A DNA stretch of 14,952 nt from Kordiimonadaceae bacterium (GTDB lineage: Bacteria > Pseudomonadota > Alphaproteobacteria > Sphingomonadales > Kordiimonadaceae): positions 1 through 14,952 of the forward strand of contig JABABO010000104.1 in the NCBI GenBank assembly GCA_014238195.1. The letters are read 5' to 3'. The notes below the pieces were generated by a model that saw nothing but the letters and a program-made list of their open reading frames with translations, did not search any database and was not told the DNA's origin. Positions 1 through 6,910 of this stretch are shown piece by piece (the first letter of the stretch is position 1; every line of letters begins with the position of its first letter). Position numbers and translations under genes: made by a program.

Positions 1-37
1 AAACAACGGAAAACTCCCTTAGAAAAGGCTTGCTAAA

Positions 38-784
38 TCAGGGGCAGTACAATGTTTTGCTTTTCATCGCACGGTATTCTGAGGCCCTATTGGGAATAAT
101 TGCCCATGCATCATCATCTACAGTTAATGCCATATTAGAAGGCGTAAATATTTGCTGTTGCATTAATTCTGTATAATTTTTTCCGGACACGCCTTCAAGC
201 ATACACCCAAGTAATCGATATCCATGCGATGAGTAATTCCAATCTGTTTCAGGTTCAAACTGTAATGCCTCTTCTTTAAAGCTTTCCAATGGTGCAACAC
301 GGTCAGTATAACGTGTCATAATACCCAACAATATTGCGTTGCGTTCATGCTCTGGTATCTTCTCCAAATCTGGGTAATGTCTCAAGCCACTTGTATGGGT
401 TAATAGTTGCTTGGCTGTAATTTTGTACTCCTTCTTTGGAAAGGCTGTACAATATTGCTGCACTTCAGCATCCAAACTTAACCGTCTCTGTTCCACTAAA
501 CGCATTGCAGCACTAGCAGAAAACCATTTACTGATAGACGCTGTTCGGTAAATGGTTTTGCTGGTTGCAAGAACTTGATTTTCAATATTTGCATACCCGA
601 CGGCCTCCTCAAAAATCATGTTTCCATTTTGCGCAACAGCTACCTGCAAGGATGCCACACCACTATCACTCAAATGCTTTGCCATTTTTTCTTGAATTTC
701 ATGAGTGACATCTATTGCATTTGCCGCAGAAAAGGCCGCTCCACAAACTGACATTATTGCAATCGATTTTAATACAGGCTTCAT
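38..784 (-). CDS. Secreted serine hydrolase (class C beta-lactamase/esterase family), C-terminally short
   Basis: A 248-residue protein with a Sec-type signal peptide (positive N-terminus, hydrophobic stretch, likely cleavage after ANA at about residue 23). The serine beta-lactamase/penicillin-binding fold is shown by SISK at 83-86 (SxxK nucleophile motif), the LLTHTSGL block at 127-134 and Y184-S-S, equivalent to the YxN/YxS motif. It should act in the periplasm on an ester or amide substrate that cannot be named from sequence. The start is supported by an AGGGAA ribosome binding site just upstream and a promoter at 814-843. Family members usually run to 330-400 residues. This one stops at TGA soon after the YxS region and lacks the C-terminal KTG/HxG motif. 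Weak family-like sequence continues in frame past the stop (FSKP...), suggesting a recent nonsense mutation. It may be inactive. Confidence 0.75.
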   Translation of the reverse strand: MKPVLKSIAIMSVCGAAFSAANAIDVTHEIQEKMAKHLSDSGVASLQVAVAQNGNMIFEEAVGYANIENQVLATSKTIYRTASISKWFSASAAMRLVEQRRLSLDAEVQQYCTAFPKKEYKITAKQLLTHTSGLRHYPDLEKIPEHERNAILLGIMTRYTDRVAPLESFKEEALQFEPETDWNYSSHGYRLLGCMLEGVSGKNYTELMQQQIFTPSNMALTVDDDAWAIIPNRASEYRAMKSKTLYCP

Positions 785-813
785 CTAAATTCCCTATCTA
801 TTGCCATTATGTT

Positions 814-843
814 ATATTATTATATATTTTTTGATATTGTCAA
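814..843 (-). promoter_or_regulatory. Sigma70-like promoter of the serine hydrolase gene
   Basis: On the minus strand a perfect TTGACA (843-838) is followed after 18 bases by TAATAT (819-814). The predicted transcript start falls about 20 bases ahead of the ATG at 784 and includes the AGGGAA ribosome binding site. A better -10 hexamer (TATAAT) lies within the spacer but is too close to the -35 box. The AT-rich setting makes chance matches common. Confidence 0.45.
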
Positions 844-878
844 TACTGACACCTTATCTCTTTGTCATTCTAATGTTA

Positions 879-962
879 TTATTGATCACTGAACCACGGG
901 TAATATGAATAGCCGTCTGTAATGGTTTTCTGCTCTTCTTTGCTTTCAATTGAATCAAACAT
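879..962 (-). CDS. Small hypothetical reading frame, 27 residues
   Basis: An ATG at 962 is preceded by a perfect AAGGAG with a 7-base spacer, one of the best ribosome binding sites in the window. The frame encodes 27 residues, starting MFDSIESKEE and ending in the aromatic stretch YSYYPWFSDQ, and closes with two consecutive TAA codons. It lies about 95 bases upstream of the serine hydrolase on the same strand. No family is recognised. It could be a genuine small protein, a leader peptide, or the preserved N-terminus of a lost gene. The segment immediately upstream is the possible structured RNA at 984-1113. Confidence 0.35.
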   Translation of the reverse strand: MFDSIESKEEQKTITDGYSYYPWFSDQ

Positions 963-983
963 CGGCTATCTCCTTCTCAAAAA

Positions 984-1113
984 GGTTTCGCGTATGAACA
1001 GGGATTTGTGTCCCTTGGCTTGAGGTTATGCAGGCGGCGACGTTTGGTGACCCCACGTGGGTTTTTAGAAACCAAGCTAAAGTGGCTCAAAAGGTGTGAG
1101 TAAGGAACACACT
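984..1113 (+). ncRNA. Candidate structured RNA with crossing stems
   Basis: This GC-richer island in AT-rich intergenic DNA holds several complementary arms: GGTTTC (984-989) with GAAACC (1068-1073), AGGGA/TCCCT (1000-1004/1011-1015), TTGGCTTG (1015-1022) with CAAGCTAA (1073-1080), GGTTAT (1024-1029) with GTGACC (1047-1052), and GTGTG/CACAC (about 1094-1112). The second and third long-range arms are adjacent, so a pseudoknot or alternative pairing is possible. Three of the pairs are G-U only if the plus strand is read; on the minus strand they become A-C mismatches. That favours a plus-strand RNA. No known RNA family could be assigned, and the gene it would once have served may have been lost to the downstream insertions. 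Confidence 0.35.
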
Positions 1114-1234
1114 TTACAACCAACTAAAGTCTTGAAAATAAACAGTAAAGCAATGGTAAATAAATGCCTGATTGATTTACTGGAAAATTATGAATTTATA
1201 AGTATACTCCGCCCAATTTTGAAAAATGATAAGT
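1114..1234. other. Intergenic stretch without a supported gene
   Basis: AT-rich sequence between the candidate RNA and the mobile-element block. It contains one plus-strand frame of 28 codons from an ATG at 1153, without a ribosome binding site or recognisable similarity. Nothing else is supported here. Confidence 0.4.
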
Positions 1235-1290
1235 TATAGCTATTTGAATTAAATATGATACTATGATATTGTGATTTTATAAAGTGTCCT

Positions 1291-1815
1291 TTAGCATTTC
1301 GCACCCATGTTCTTTCCGTTCGCAAGAAGGAAGGTTTCTCCTATGAAGAAACAGCCAGACGCTTTGCCATTGGTCGTGCGACTTTGGCCCGTTGGATCAA
1401 GTGTGTTGAACGCAAGCCTTATTACCGCCACCCTTCCAAGATCAATAATGAAGCGCTACGTGCGGATGTTGAACAATATCTGGACGCTTATCAGGCTGAA
1501 CGGGCACAGCGCTTTGGTGTTACAGTTGAGGCTATTTGTTATGCCCTTAAGCGTATTGGGGTGACATATAGCCAATTGCGGTGAATATTGATCCCCTCAT
1601 TTGACTATAAGTCTTTGTGTCGTTTCGACTTATCAATAAATAATGATCTCATTATTTATTGGTCTCGCTATATAAAAAAAGCCTTAAGCCATCCAAAAGC
1701 AGACGCCGCCAAACGGCGCTGCTTCGCGCAACGGATTAAGGCACACAAGGAACAGGGGCGAGATATTGCCTACCTTGATGAGAGCGGTTTTGCACATGAT
1801 ATGCCACGCACTCAT
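1291..1815 (+). pseudogene. IS630-family transposase, interrupted and truncated
   Basis: In frame from about 1291 the sequence reads FRTHVLSVRKKEG, then a helix-turn-helix (ETARRFAIGRATLARWIK), the block INNEALRADVEQY and KRIGVTY, as in the first part of IS630-type transposases. A 102-bp miniature element then interrupts it. After that element the protein resumes as YKKALSHPKAD and reaches YLDESGFAHDMPRTH, which contains the first Asp of the DDE catalytic triad. It ends abruptly at about 1815 where an IS3-type end begins, so the other two catalytic acidic residues are absent. The start codon is not obvious. The A7 run at 1674-1680 sits where some IS630 elements carry a translational frameshift between orfA and orfB. 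It cannot encode an active transposase. Confidence 0.8.
1567..1672 (+). mobile_element. Miniature inverted-repeat element, copy 1 (102 bp plus TA duplications)
   Basis: Element 1569-1670 is flanked by TA at 1567-1568 and 1671-1672. Short terminal inverted repeats TAGCC.../...CGCTA fit a Tc1/IS630-type TA insertion. It contains a 28-base near-palindrome with 13-base perfect arms (CAATAAATAATGA, 2-base centre) and an imperfect hairpin at its left end. It interrupts the IS630 transposase between the codons for VTY and KKAL. Copies of identical length occur at 6698-6799 (opposite strand) and 9482-9583. It has no coding capacity, so mobilisation would need a transposase supplied in trans. Confidence 0.85.
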
Positions 1816-1980
1816 TGTGACTGACCTAGACCTTAAATTTCTCCAGTAAAAAGTGTAGGGTCTCCCACAAAGGAGACAGACCAATGAAGAAGAGCCGTTT
1901 TAGTGAGGAACAGATCATTCGTATTCTGAAAGACCAAGACGCAGGCCAAACGACTGCGGTTGTTTGTCGTCATCATGGGA
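1816..1980 (+). mobile_element. IS3-family left-end remnant
   Basis: The IS630 transposase reading frame is broken at 1815. The sequence beginning TGTGACTGACC leads after about 65 bases into the start of an IS3-type orfA with a GGAG ribosome binding site. The element breaks off at about 1980, where the transposase similarity ends. No right end is present in the window. Confidence 0.6.
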
Positions 1981-2045
1981 CTGATATACTTTTTATAAAT
2001 GGTAGAACTTTGGGGCGCAGGTCACAATCGTTGTCTTGGCGTTAG
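1884..2045 (+). pseudogene. IS3-family transposase OrfA, N-terminal fragment
   Basis: The ATG at 1884 follows AAAGGAGACAGACCA, a good ribosome binding site. The first 32 residues (MKKSRFSEEQIIRILKDQD, ending at CRHHG) are the typical start of IS3-family OrfA, a helix-turn-helix protein that normally runs to about 90-100 residues and works with OrfB through a frameshift. Here family similarity stops at HHG, and 21 unrelated residues follow before a TAG. The 3' end overlaps the abnormal tail of phoB on the opposite strand. It is a dead fragment. Confidence 0.8.
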
Positions 2046-2835
2046 CGTGGTGTGTACTGCCCACAAATCTACCCCTGCAAGATTGCTATAATCCGAACCA
2101 GACGAATTAGGAACTAAGCACTTACCATCTTTAGTGTTTGTGTTTATATATTTTTGTCCAAGTGCATAACCTGCTGAGCGTATTGTGCGAATAATATCTT
2201 TAGTCCCAGCAGTATCTAACGCTTTTCGCAGGAGGCGAATATGGACATCCACTGTTCGGATTTCTAGATAAACATCATGACCCCAAACGGCATCTAACAA
2301 TTGTTCTCGGGAATAAACGCGGCTTGGTTTTTCCATAAAATATCGTAGCAGTTTAAATTCCGTGGGACCTAAATGTATATGCTGACCAGCACGGGTGACC
2401 CTGTGTGACACATTGTCAAGTATGATGTCATCATATTCCAGTATATCAGCGGCAAGAGCAGGTCGTACCCTGCGCAGTATTGCGTTGATCCGTGCGATCA
2501 ATTCCTTCGGTGAAAAGGGCTTGGTAATATAATCATCTGCGCCTGTATCAAGGCCGCGAATACGGTCTGCTTCCTCAGCCCTTGCTGTCAGCATGATAAT
2601 AGGTACAGCTCGCAAAGCTTTATGCCGCTTAAGGCGCCTGCATATTTCCGATACCAGAGACATTCGGTAACATCCAATCCAAAAAGATCAGATCGGGGAT
2701 TGTTTCAGTGGCAAGCAAAAGGCCTTCTTCACCCTTCAAAGCATTATCAACCTTAAAACCTGCGCTTTCTAAATTATAACGGACCAGTTCGGTCAGGCTT
2801 TGGTCATCTTCAATCAACAGAATCCGTATTGTCAC
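2022..2835 (-). pseudogene. phoB: Phosphate regulon response regulator PhoB, frameshifted, with abnormal C-terminus
   Basis: OmpR/PhoB-type response regulator. The first frame (GTG at 2835, AGGA upstream) gives the receiver start with acidic D10/D11 and phosphoacceptor D53 in FLDWMLPNVSG. It then shifts frame. The second frame resumes at EICRRLKRHK and carries the receiver end (TKPF lysine) and a full winged-helix DNA-binding domain with RTVDVHIRLLRKAL and RSAGYAL. The cause is one extra base: CC at 2648-2649 where C is expected. Restoring it gives 271 codons against a usual 225-235, because about 43 unrelated residues follow RSAGYAL and end at 2022 beside the IS3 fragment. An ATG at 2663 could in principle express a receiver-less fragment. 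It lies downstream of phoU as the last gene of the operon. Confidence 0.85.
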
Positions 2836-2849
2836 TGGGTGATCCTTGA

Positions 2850-3578
2850 TTATAGTTTGTTAGGGCTTGGAGTATTGGTTTCTAAGCTTAGACTAGTTAA
2901 GTCGCCTTTAGGACGATCTTGGTCTAATTTTTTGGCTGTTACGGAATAATAAAGCTGCTCTGCTATATTCGTTGTTTGGTCACCAATGCGCTCGATATTT
3001 TTTGCAATCATAACCAAATGGGTGAGGTGGACGATCTGATCTGGGTGTTCCATCATATAGGCTAAGGTCTGACGGTGCGCAGCATTATGCAAATTATCTA
3101 GTTCTTCATCACGTTCCCAAACATCAACAGCCATATCCGCATCCCGTGTTGCATAAGCATGCATAATATTATCAATCATAGAAATCGCAATATCTTCCAT
3201 GGATGTTAAAAGTTTAGGAATCAAAATTTCATCCTCCATTTTGGAAATCGCAATGGTGCGTTTGGCAATATTCTTGGCGTAGTCACCTATACGCTCTATG
3301 ATTGTTGTTACTTTTAAAGCGGCAATGACTTCGCGCAGGTCATCGGCAACTGGGGAGCGGGTTGCAAAAAGAAAAATTGCTGTTTCTTCGGCTTTTTCTT
3401 CTAGGGCATCAAGTTCCTTGTCACTACGGCGCACGCTTTGTGCTAATTCCGTATCACCATTACGCAAAGCTTGCATAGCATCACGAAATTGGTCTTTAGC
3501 TAGACCGCCCATGCGACTGATAATGCCGCGCAATTCTTGAATTTCATTGTCGTAGGACGTTACGATATGGTCGTTCAT
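2850..3578 (-). CDS. phoU: Phosphate transport regulator PhoU
   Basis: A 242-residue cytoplasmic protein of two three-helix bundles. Each repeat has the metal-binding signature: ERIGDYAKNIAKR at 95-107 and ERIGDQTTNIAEQ at 195-207. PhoU links the PstSCAB transporter to the PhoR kinase and restrains Pho regulon expression when phosphate is plentiful. Length and motifs are complete, the start has AAAAAG just upstream, and pstB ends only about 20 bases before it, which suggests co-transcription. It is intact although several of its usual partners here (phoR, phoB, pstA, pstB) are broken. Loss of Pst or PhoU function normally causes constitutive PhoB activation, which would be harmless if phoR and phoB are dead. 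Confidence 0.95.
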   Translation of the reverse strand: MNDHIVTSYDNEIQELRGIISRMGGLAKDQFRDAMQALRNGDTELAQSVRRSDKELDALEEKAEETAIFLFATRSPVADDLREVIAALKVTTIIERIGDYAKNIAKRTIAISKMEDEILIPKLLTSMEDIAISMIDNIMHAYATRDADMAVDVWERDEELDNLHNAAHRQTLAYMMEHPDQIVHLTHLVMIAKNIERIGDQTTNIAEQLYYSVTAKKLDQDRPKGDLTSLSLETNTPSPNKL

Positions 3579-3600
3579 TCTTTTTCTCCAAACCTAGGTT

Positions 3601-4412
3601 TTAGCCAAACCGCCCTGTTATGTAATCTCTGGTTTTTTCTTCTTTAGGGGATGTGAATATTTGTTTTGTTTCGCCGATTTCAATCAAATCACCTAAATGA
3701 AAAAAAGCTGTTTTCTGTGATATTCGGGCTGCCTGCTGCATGCTGTGGGTAACAATGGCAATGGCGTAGCGACCTTTTAGGTCCTCGATCAAAGCTTCCA
3801 CTTTGGCTGTTGCAATAGGATCAAGCGCAGAACAGGGTTCATCCATAAGAATGACCTCTGGGTCCACGGCAATCGCACGGGCAATACACAAACGTTGTTG
3901 CTGGCCGCCTGATAAAGCGGTGCCTGCATCATCAAGCCGGTCTTTAACCTCTGACCATAAACCTGCGCGATCTAGGCTGTTTGCAACAATTTCATCTAAT
4001 TCTGTGCTGTGGCTTGCTAAACCGTGAATGCGGGGACCATAGGCAATATTATCATAGATAGACTTTGGAAAAGGATTGGGCTTTTGAAACACCATACCAA
4101 CCCGTGCCCGCAACCGCACGACATCAAGGGTTGGATCATAAATATCCTGATCATCCAAGGTAATATGCCCTGTAACACGGCATGTTGGTATGGTTTCATT
4201 CATACGGTTAAAGCACCGTAAAAATGTTGTCTTACCGCAGCCAGAAGGGCCGATCAGCGATGTCACTTCATCTTGACATAAGTCTAGAGAAATTCCTTTT
4301 ACGCGTGAGTATCACTGTAATATATATGAACATCTGTGGCGGACATTTTTATTGCTTTTTGATCAGTCATATCCTGATTAACTTTCATGTTTTGTTCTTT
4401 TATATCAAACAT
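3601..4412 (-). pseudogene. pstB: Phosphate ABC transporter ATPase PstB, frameshifted near the N-terminus
   Basis: The ATPase subunit of the phosphate importer. The main frame has Walker A GPSGCGKTT, the Q-loop region VGMVFQKPNPFP, signature LSGGQQQRLCIARA, Walker B VILMDEPCSALD, the H-loop (VTHSM) and the family ending DYITGRFG. That frame has no proper start: its first start-like codon is a GTG only five residues before Walker A. The true N-terminus lies in another frame from ATG 4412 (AGGTG ribosome binding site), continues to VHIYYSDT and stops at 4299-4301. One base appears missing at about 4299-4303; adding it gives 271 codons, a normal PstB length. All catalytic motifs survive, so this lesion is minor and should be checked against reads. 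Confidence 0.85.
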
Positions 4413-4429
4413 ACGTTCACCTACTCACT

Positions 4430-5248
4430 TCATTCAAATTTTTGTCGTAACCAGATTGCTAAGCCATTCATCGCAACAAGAAACATCAAAAGAACCATTA
4501 TTGCTGCTGAGGTTTTTTCTAGAAAGGCCCGTTCTGGGCTATCTGCCATAAGAAAATTTGTACGGGGAGGGCGGTCGCAGGATCGGTTATGCTGCTTGGC
4601 ACATCGACAATAAACGCGACCATTCCAATCACCAGCCGTGAAAAATCTTGTATGAAATTTTTGATACACACGACCATCGTCAATCAGTGTTTGTAACCAA
4701 GAGAGTTCTTTGTCTTTTACACGGCGGTTGGCTTCTGGCACAGATGTATCAATGTTTCCTTTAAAGACTTGGTCAATATCGTCAGCAGCATAGAGGGGTA
4801 GAATGACAGTTTGACCAATAAGACTGGGATCCGCGCTGATCGCTAGACGGATTTGTTCCCGTGCACCAATACTGTATATGCGCAGCAGTCGCCTGCGGTC
4901 ACTGCGGCTGTTAACATCGGGAAATTCATTTTGTAGGGAAGCGGCAAGCACCCGTGTAAAATTAACGCGTTTTAATTGATCTTGAAAGGCGGTCTTATCC
5001 ATTGTACTTGGAACACCAATGATAGACTGCGAAAATGTAATTTTGGTGTCTATGCGAGTTTGAAAAAAGCCACTAACGCCATCATAGCTAATCTTACCTA
5101 GCAAAATAATCAGAAAGCTCACAGCAATCGTAATGGCAATCACGCCTATGCGATGGAAGTTTTTTTCCTTGCGGTAACGGGTTTTAATACGTGCGGTCAT
5201 TTCAGGTGAGTGCCAGTCGGTTGGTTTTATTGAATTTTTCTTAGTCAT
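4430..5248 (-). pseudogene. pstA: Phosphate ABC transporter permease PstA, permease core deleted
   Basis: An open frame whose N-terminal part is a normal alphaproteobacterial PstA: a basic cytoplasmic start, one membrane helix (about FHRIGVIAITIAVSFLIILL) and a periplasmic extension up to RFFTAGD. It then jumps to the end of the family sequence (DSPERAFLEKTSAA, last membrane helix, LRQKFE). About 170 residues of the BPD_transp_1 permease domain, including the EAA loop that contacts PstB, are missing. Twenty-five junction residues (WNGRVYC...) make sense only in another frame, where they read IGMVAFIVDVP and LPVQIFLW. The frame returns because a G is missing at 4546-4547. The start could be ATG 5248 or ATG 5266, which overlaps the pstC stop. 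It cannot form a transport channel. Confidence 0.85.
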
Positions 5249-5258
5249 TGACTTAACC

Positions 5259-6641
5259 TTACTCATACGCTTCGCGGTATTTACGGACAACACTTAACGC
5301 CACAATATTAAGCGCGAGTGTTGTTATAAATAGCATCAGACCAAGTGCAAAAGCAGAAAGTGTTTTCGCACTGTCGAATTCTTGATCCCCCGTCAATAAT
5401 GCGACAATTTGCACAGTAACTGTGGTCACTGACTCGAAAGGATTAACAGTTAAATTTGCTTTCATCCCCGCAGCCATCACAACGATCATAGTTTCACCAA
5501 CCGCACGGCTGATAGCCAGTAAGAACGCCCCAGTAATGCCGGGCAAAGCTGCTGGCAAGATCACCTGCTTAATGGTTCCTGATTTTGTGGCACCCAGTGC
5601 TAGAGAAGCATCATCAAGTGATTTGGGCACAGCGGTAATAGCATCATCTGAAAGACTGGAAACAAATGGAATAATCATAATGCCCATCACAAATCCAGAC
5701 GTTAAAGCACTTTCGCTGGCGATATCTAGGCCGATAATTGTCCCTGTATCGCGGAGAAAAGGGGCGACTGTAATTGCCGCAAAGAAGCCGTATACAATGG
5801 TAGGCACGCCCGCTAATATTTCCAAAAGGGGTTTAACGATTGAGCGAACTTTCTTGCTGGCGTATTTTGTTAGATAAATAGCAGAAAATAGACCAACGGG
5901 ACCAGCAACCATCATAGCAAGGAAGCTAATTAAAAGTGTTCCAACAAAAAGGGGAACAGCACCAAAAGAGCCAGATGCTGCAACTTGATCAGCGCGAAGG
6001 GCTGTTTGCGGGCTCCACTTAAGACCAGTCACGAAATCAAGCAGTGGGATTTGTTGAAAAAACCGTACACTTTCAAAAATAAGGGACCCAATAATGCCCA
6101 TAGTTGTTAATGTTGCTATCACAGATGATAAAATCAATGCCAGTAACATAATACGCTCTACTTTCGAGCGGGCGCGAAAATCAGGTTTAATTCGGTAAAT
6201 TGCGGTGAACATGCCAATCAATGCGATTGAGATGGACAGCGAAAATGTGCCCCACAGACCTTTATTATAAAGGCTGGAATAGTGGGTAGCTGCTTCTAAA
6301 ATATCAGGATTATCCCCAAATTTATTACCATGTTCTACAACTAAGCGAATCTTATTCAGTAATAGTGCCTGCGCATTGGTCCCTGTTTCTAAGAAGAGTG
6401 ATTGAGGTAAGGCTGATAGGATCATTGATTCTATGACAGCTGAACCTAATAGCAACCATAAGACCAGAATTAAAAGACCTGGCAGGATCGTTCTGAGTGA
6501 AGCAAGATATCCATAATGACGAGGCAAGGAGTGCAATTCAGAAATATTGCCGCCTGCGACATTCAGTGAGCGTCGCTTAGCGGTTATAAAACCCAACACC
6601 GAAAGTATAACAAGTGCAGAAAATATCATCGTTTCTGTCAT
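5259..6641 (-). CDS. pstC: Phosphate ABC transporter permease PstC
   Basis: A 460-residue inner-membrane protein of the long alphaproteobacterial PstC type: N-terminal helices near 5-20, 48-70 and 130-148, a periplasmic segment, and a BPD_transp_1 permease domain from about 225 to 455. The EAA coupling loop (DDASLALGATKSGTIKQVIL, then LPGITGAFLLAISRAVGET) at about 343-384 is the contact with PstB. The frame is full length with no lesion. Its stop overlaps a possible pstA start (ATGAGTAA). The 5' side carries miniature-element copy 2 and a hairpin between it and pstS, so its transcription from the pstS promoter may be changed. Without intact PstA it has no functional partner. Confidence 0.95.
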   Translation of the reverse strand: MTETMIFSALVILSVLGFITAKRRSLNVAGGNISELHSLPRHYGYLASLRTILPGLLILVLWLLLGSAVIESMILSALPQSLFLETGTNAQALLLNKIRLVVEHGNKFGDNPDILEAATHYSSLYNKGLWGTFSLSISIALIGMFTAIYRIKPDFRARSKVERIMLLALILSSVIATLTTMGIIGSLIFESVRFFQQIPLLDFVTGLKWSPQTALRADQVAASGSFGAVPLFVGTLLISFLAMMVAGPVGLFSAIYLTKYASKKVRSIVKPLLEILAGVPTIVYGFFAAITVAPFLRDTGTIIGLDIASESALTSGFVMGIMIIPFVSSLSDDAITAVPKSLDDASLALGATKSGTIKQVILPAALPGITGAFLLAISRAVGETMIVVMAAGMKANLTVNPFESVTTVTVQIVALLTGDQEFDSAKTLSAFALGLMLFITTLALNIVALSVVRKYREAYE

Positions 6642-6695
6642 TTACGAAACCTGATAAATATTTGGTGTGTTAGTATTACGATTATATCGATTATG

Positions 6696-6801
6696 TATAG
6701 CGAGACCAATAAATAATGAGGTCATTATTTATTGATAAGTCGAACCGGCACAAAGACTTATAGCCAAATGAGGTGATCAATATTCACCGCAATTGGCTAT
6801 A
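6696..6801 (-). mobile_element. Miniature inverted-repeat element, copy 2 (102 bp plus TA duplications)
   Basis: Element 6698-6799, in reverse orientation relative to the other two copies, is flanked by TA at 6696-6697 and 6800-6801. It differs from copy 1 at about five positions and is the same length. Its 13-base palindrome arms carry ACC rather than ATC near the centre. It sits 55 bases upstream of the pstC start, inside the pstS-pstC gap, and so would lie in the operon transcript as a pair of hairpins. Confidence 0.85.
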
Positions 6802-6856
6802 CTAACCTCACATCCGTGAAAGCGCCTAATGTTGAGAGCAACAGTATTATAATCTT

Positions 6857-6882
6857 ATGGGTAGTGACTTATCACTACCCAT
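6857..6882 (-). other. Perfect 11-bp stem hairpin between pstS and pstC
   Basis: ATGGGTAGTGA and TCACTACCCAT form a perfect 11-base stem around a 4-base loop, 29 bases after the pstS stop on the minus strand. No run of T follows, so a full terminator is unlikely. A stem at this place fits the transcript-stabilising or attenuating hairpins that often let the binding-protein gene be expressed more than the permease genes. Confidence 0.5.
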
Positions 6883-6910
6883 ATATCACATATGCGATAT
6901 TTTGACGCAG

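Larger units (their letters stand above)
1235..1815 (+). mobile_element. IS630-family insertion sequence remnant
   Basis: The block holds the N-terminal and early catalytic part of an IS630-type transposase (see 1291-1815). TATAGC at 1235-1240, about 55 bases before the coding part, could be the left end: IS630 elements duplicate TA, and the miniature elements in this window also begin TAGC. The right end is missing because an IS3-type element end replaces it at about 1816. A 102-bp miniature element is inserted at 1569-1670. The exact left boundary is inferred. Confidence 0.55.

Noticed and set aside
1153..1239. Plus-strand 28-codon frame starting MVNKCLIDLL
   Set aside because: No ribosome binding site, no family resemblance and very AT-rich context; its end overlaps the presumed IS630 left end.
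1588..1824. 78-codon frame beginning MIPSFDYKSL
   Set aside because: Its first third is read-through of the miniature element; only the part from KKALSHPK on is IS630 transposase, so it is not a separate gene.
40..2065. Shared 10-base word GGGCAGTACA near the end of the serine hydrolase and in the PhoB tail
   Set aside because: Similarity does not extend beyond about ten bases, so it is most likely chance.
5422..5877. 151-codon plus-strand frame opposite pstC
   Set aside because: It is the complement of a well-conserved permease domain and carries no family signal of its own.
6857..6882. Rho-independent terminator after pstS
   Set aside because: The stem is perfect but has no T run on the pstS strand, so it was kept only as an intergenic hairpin.
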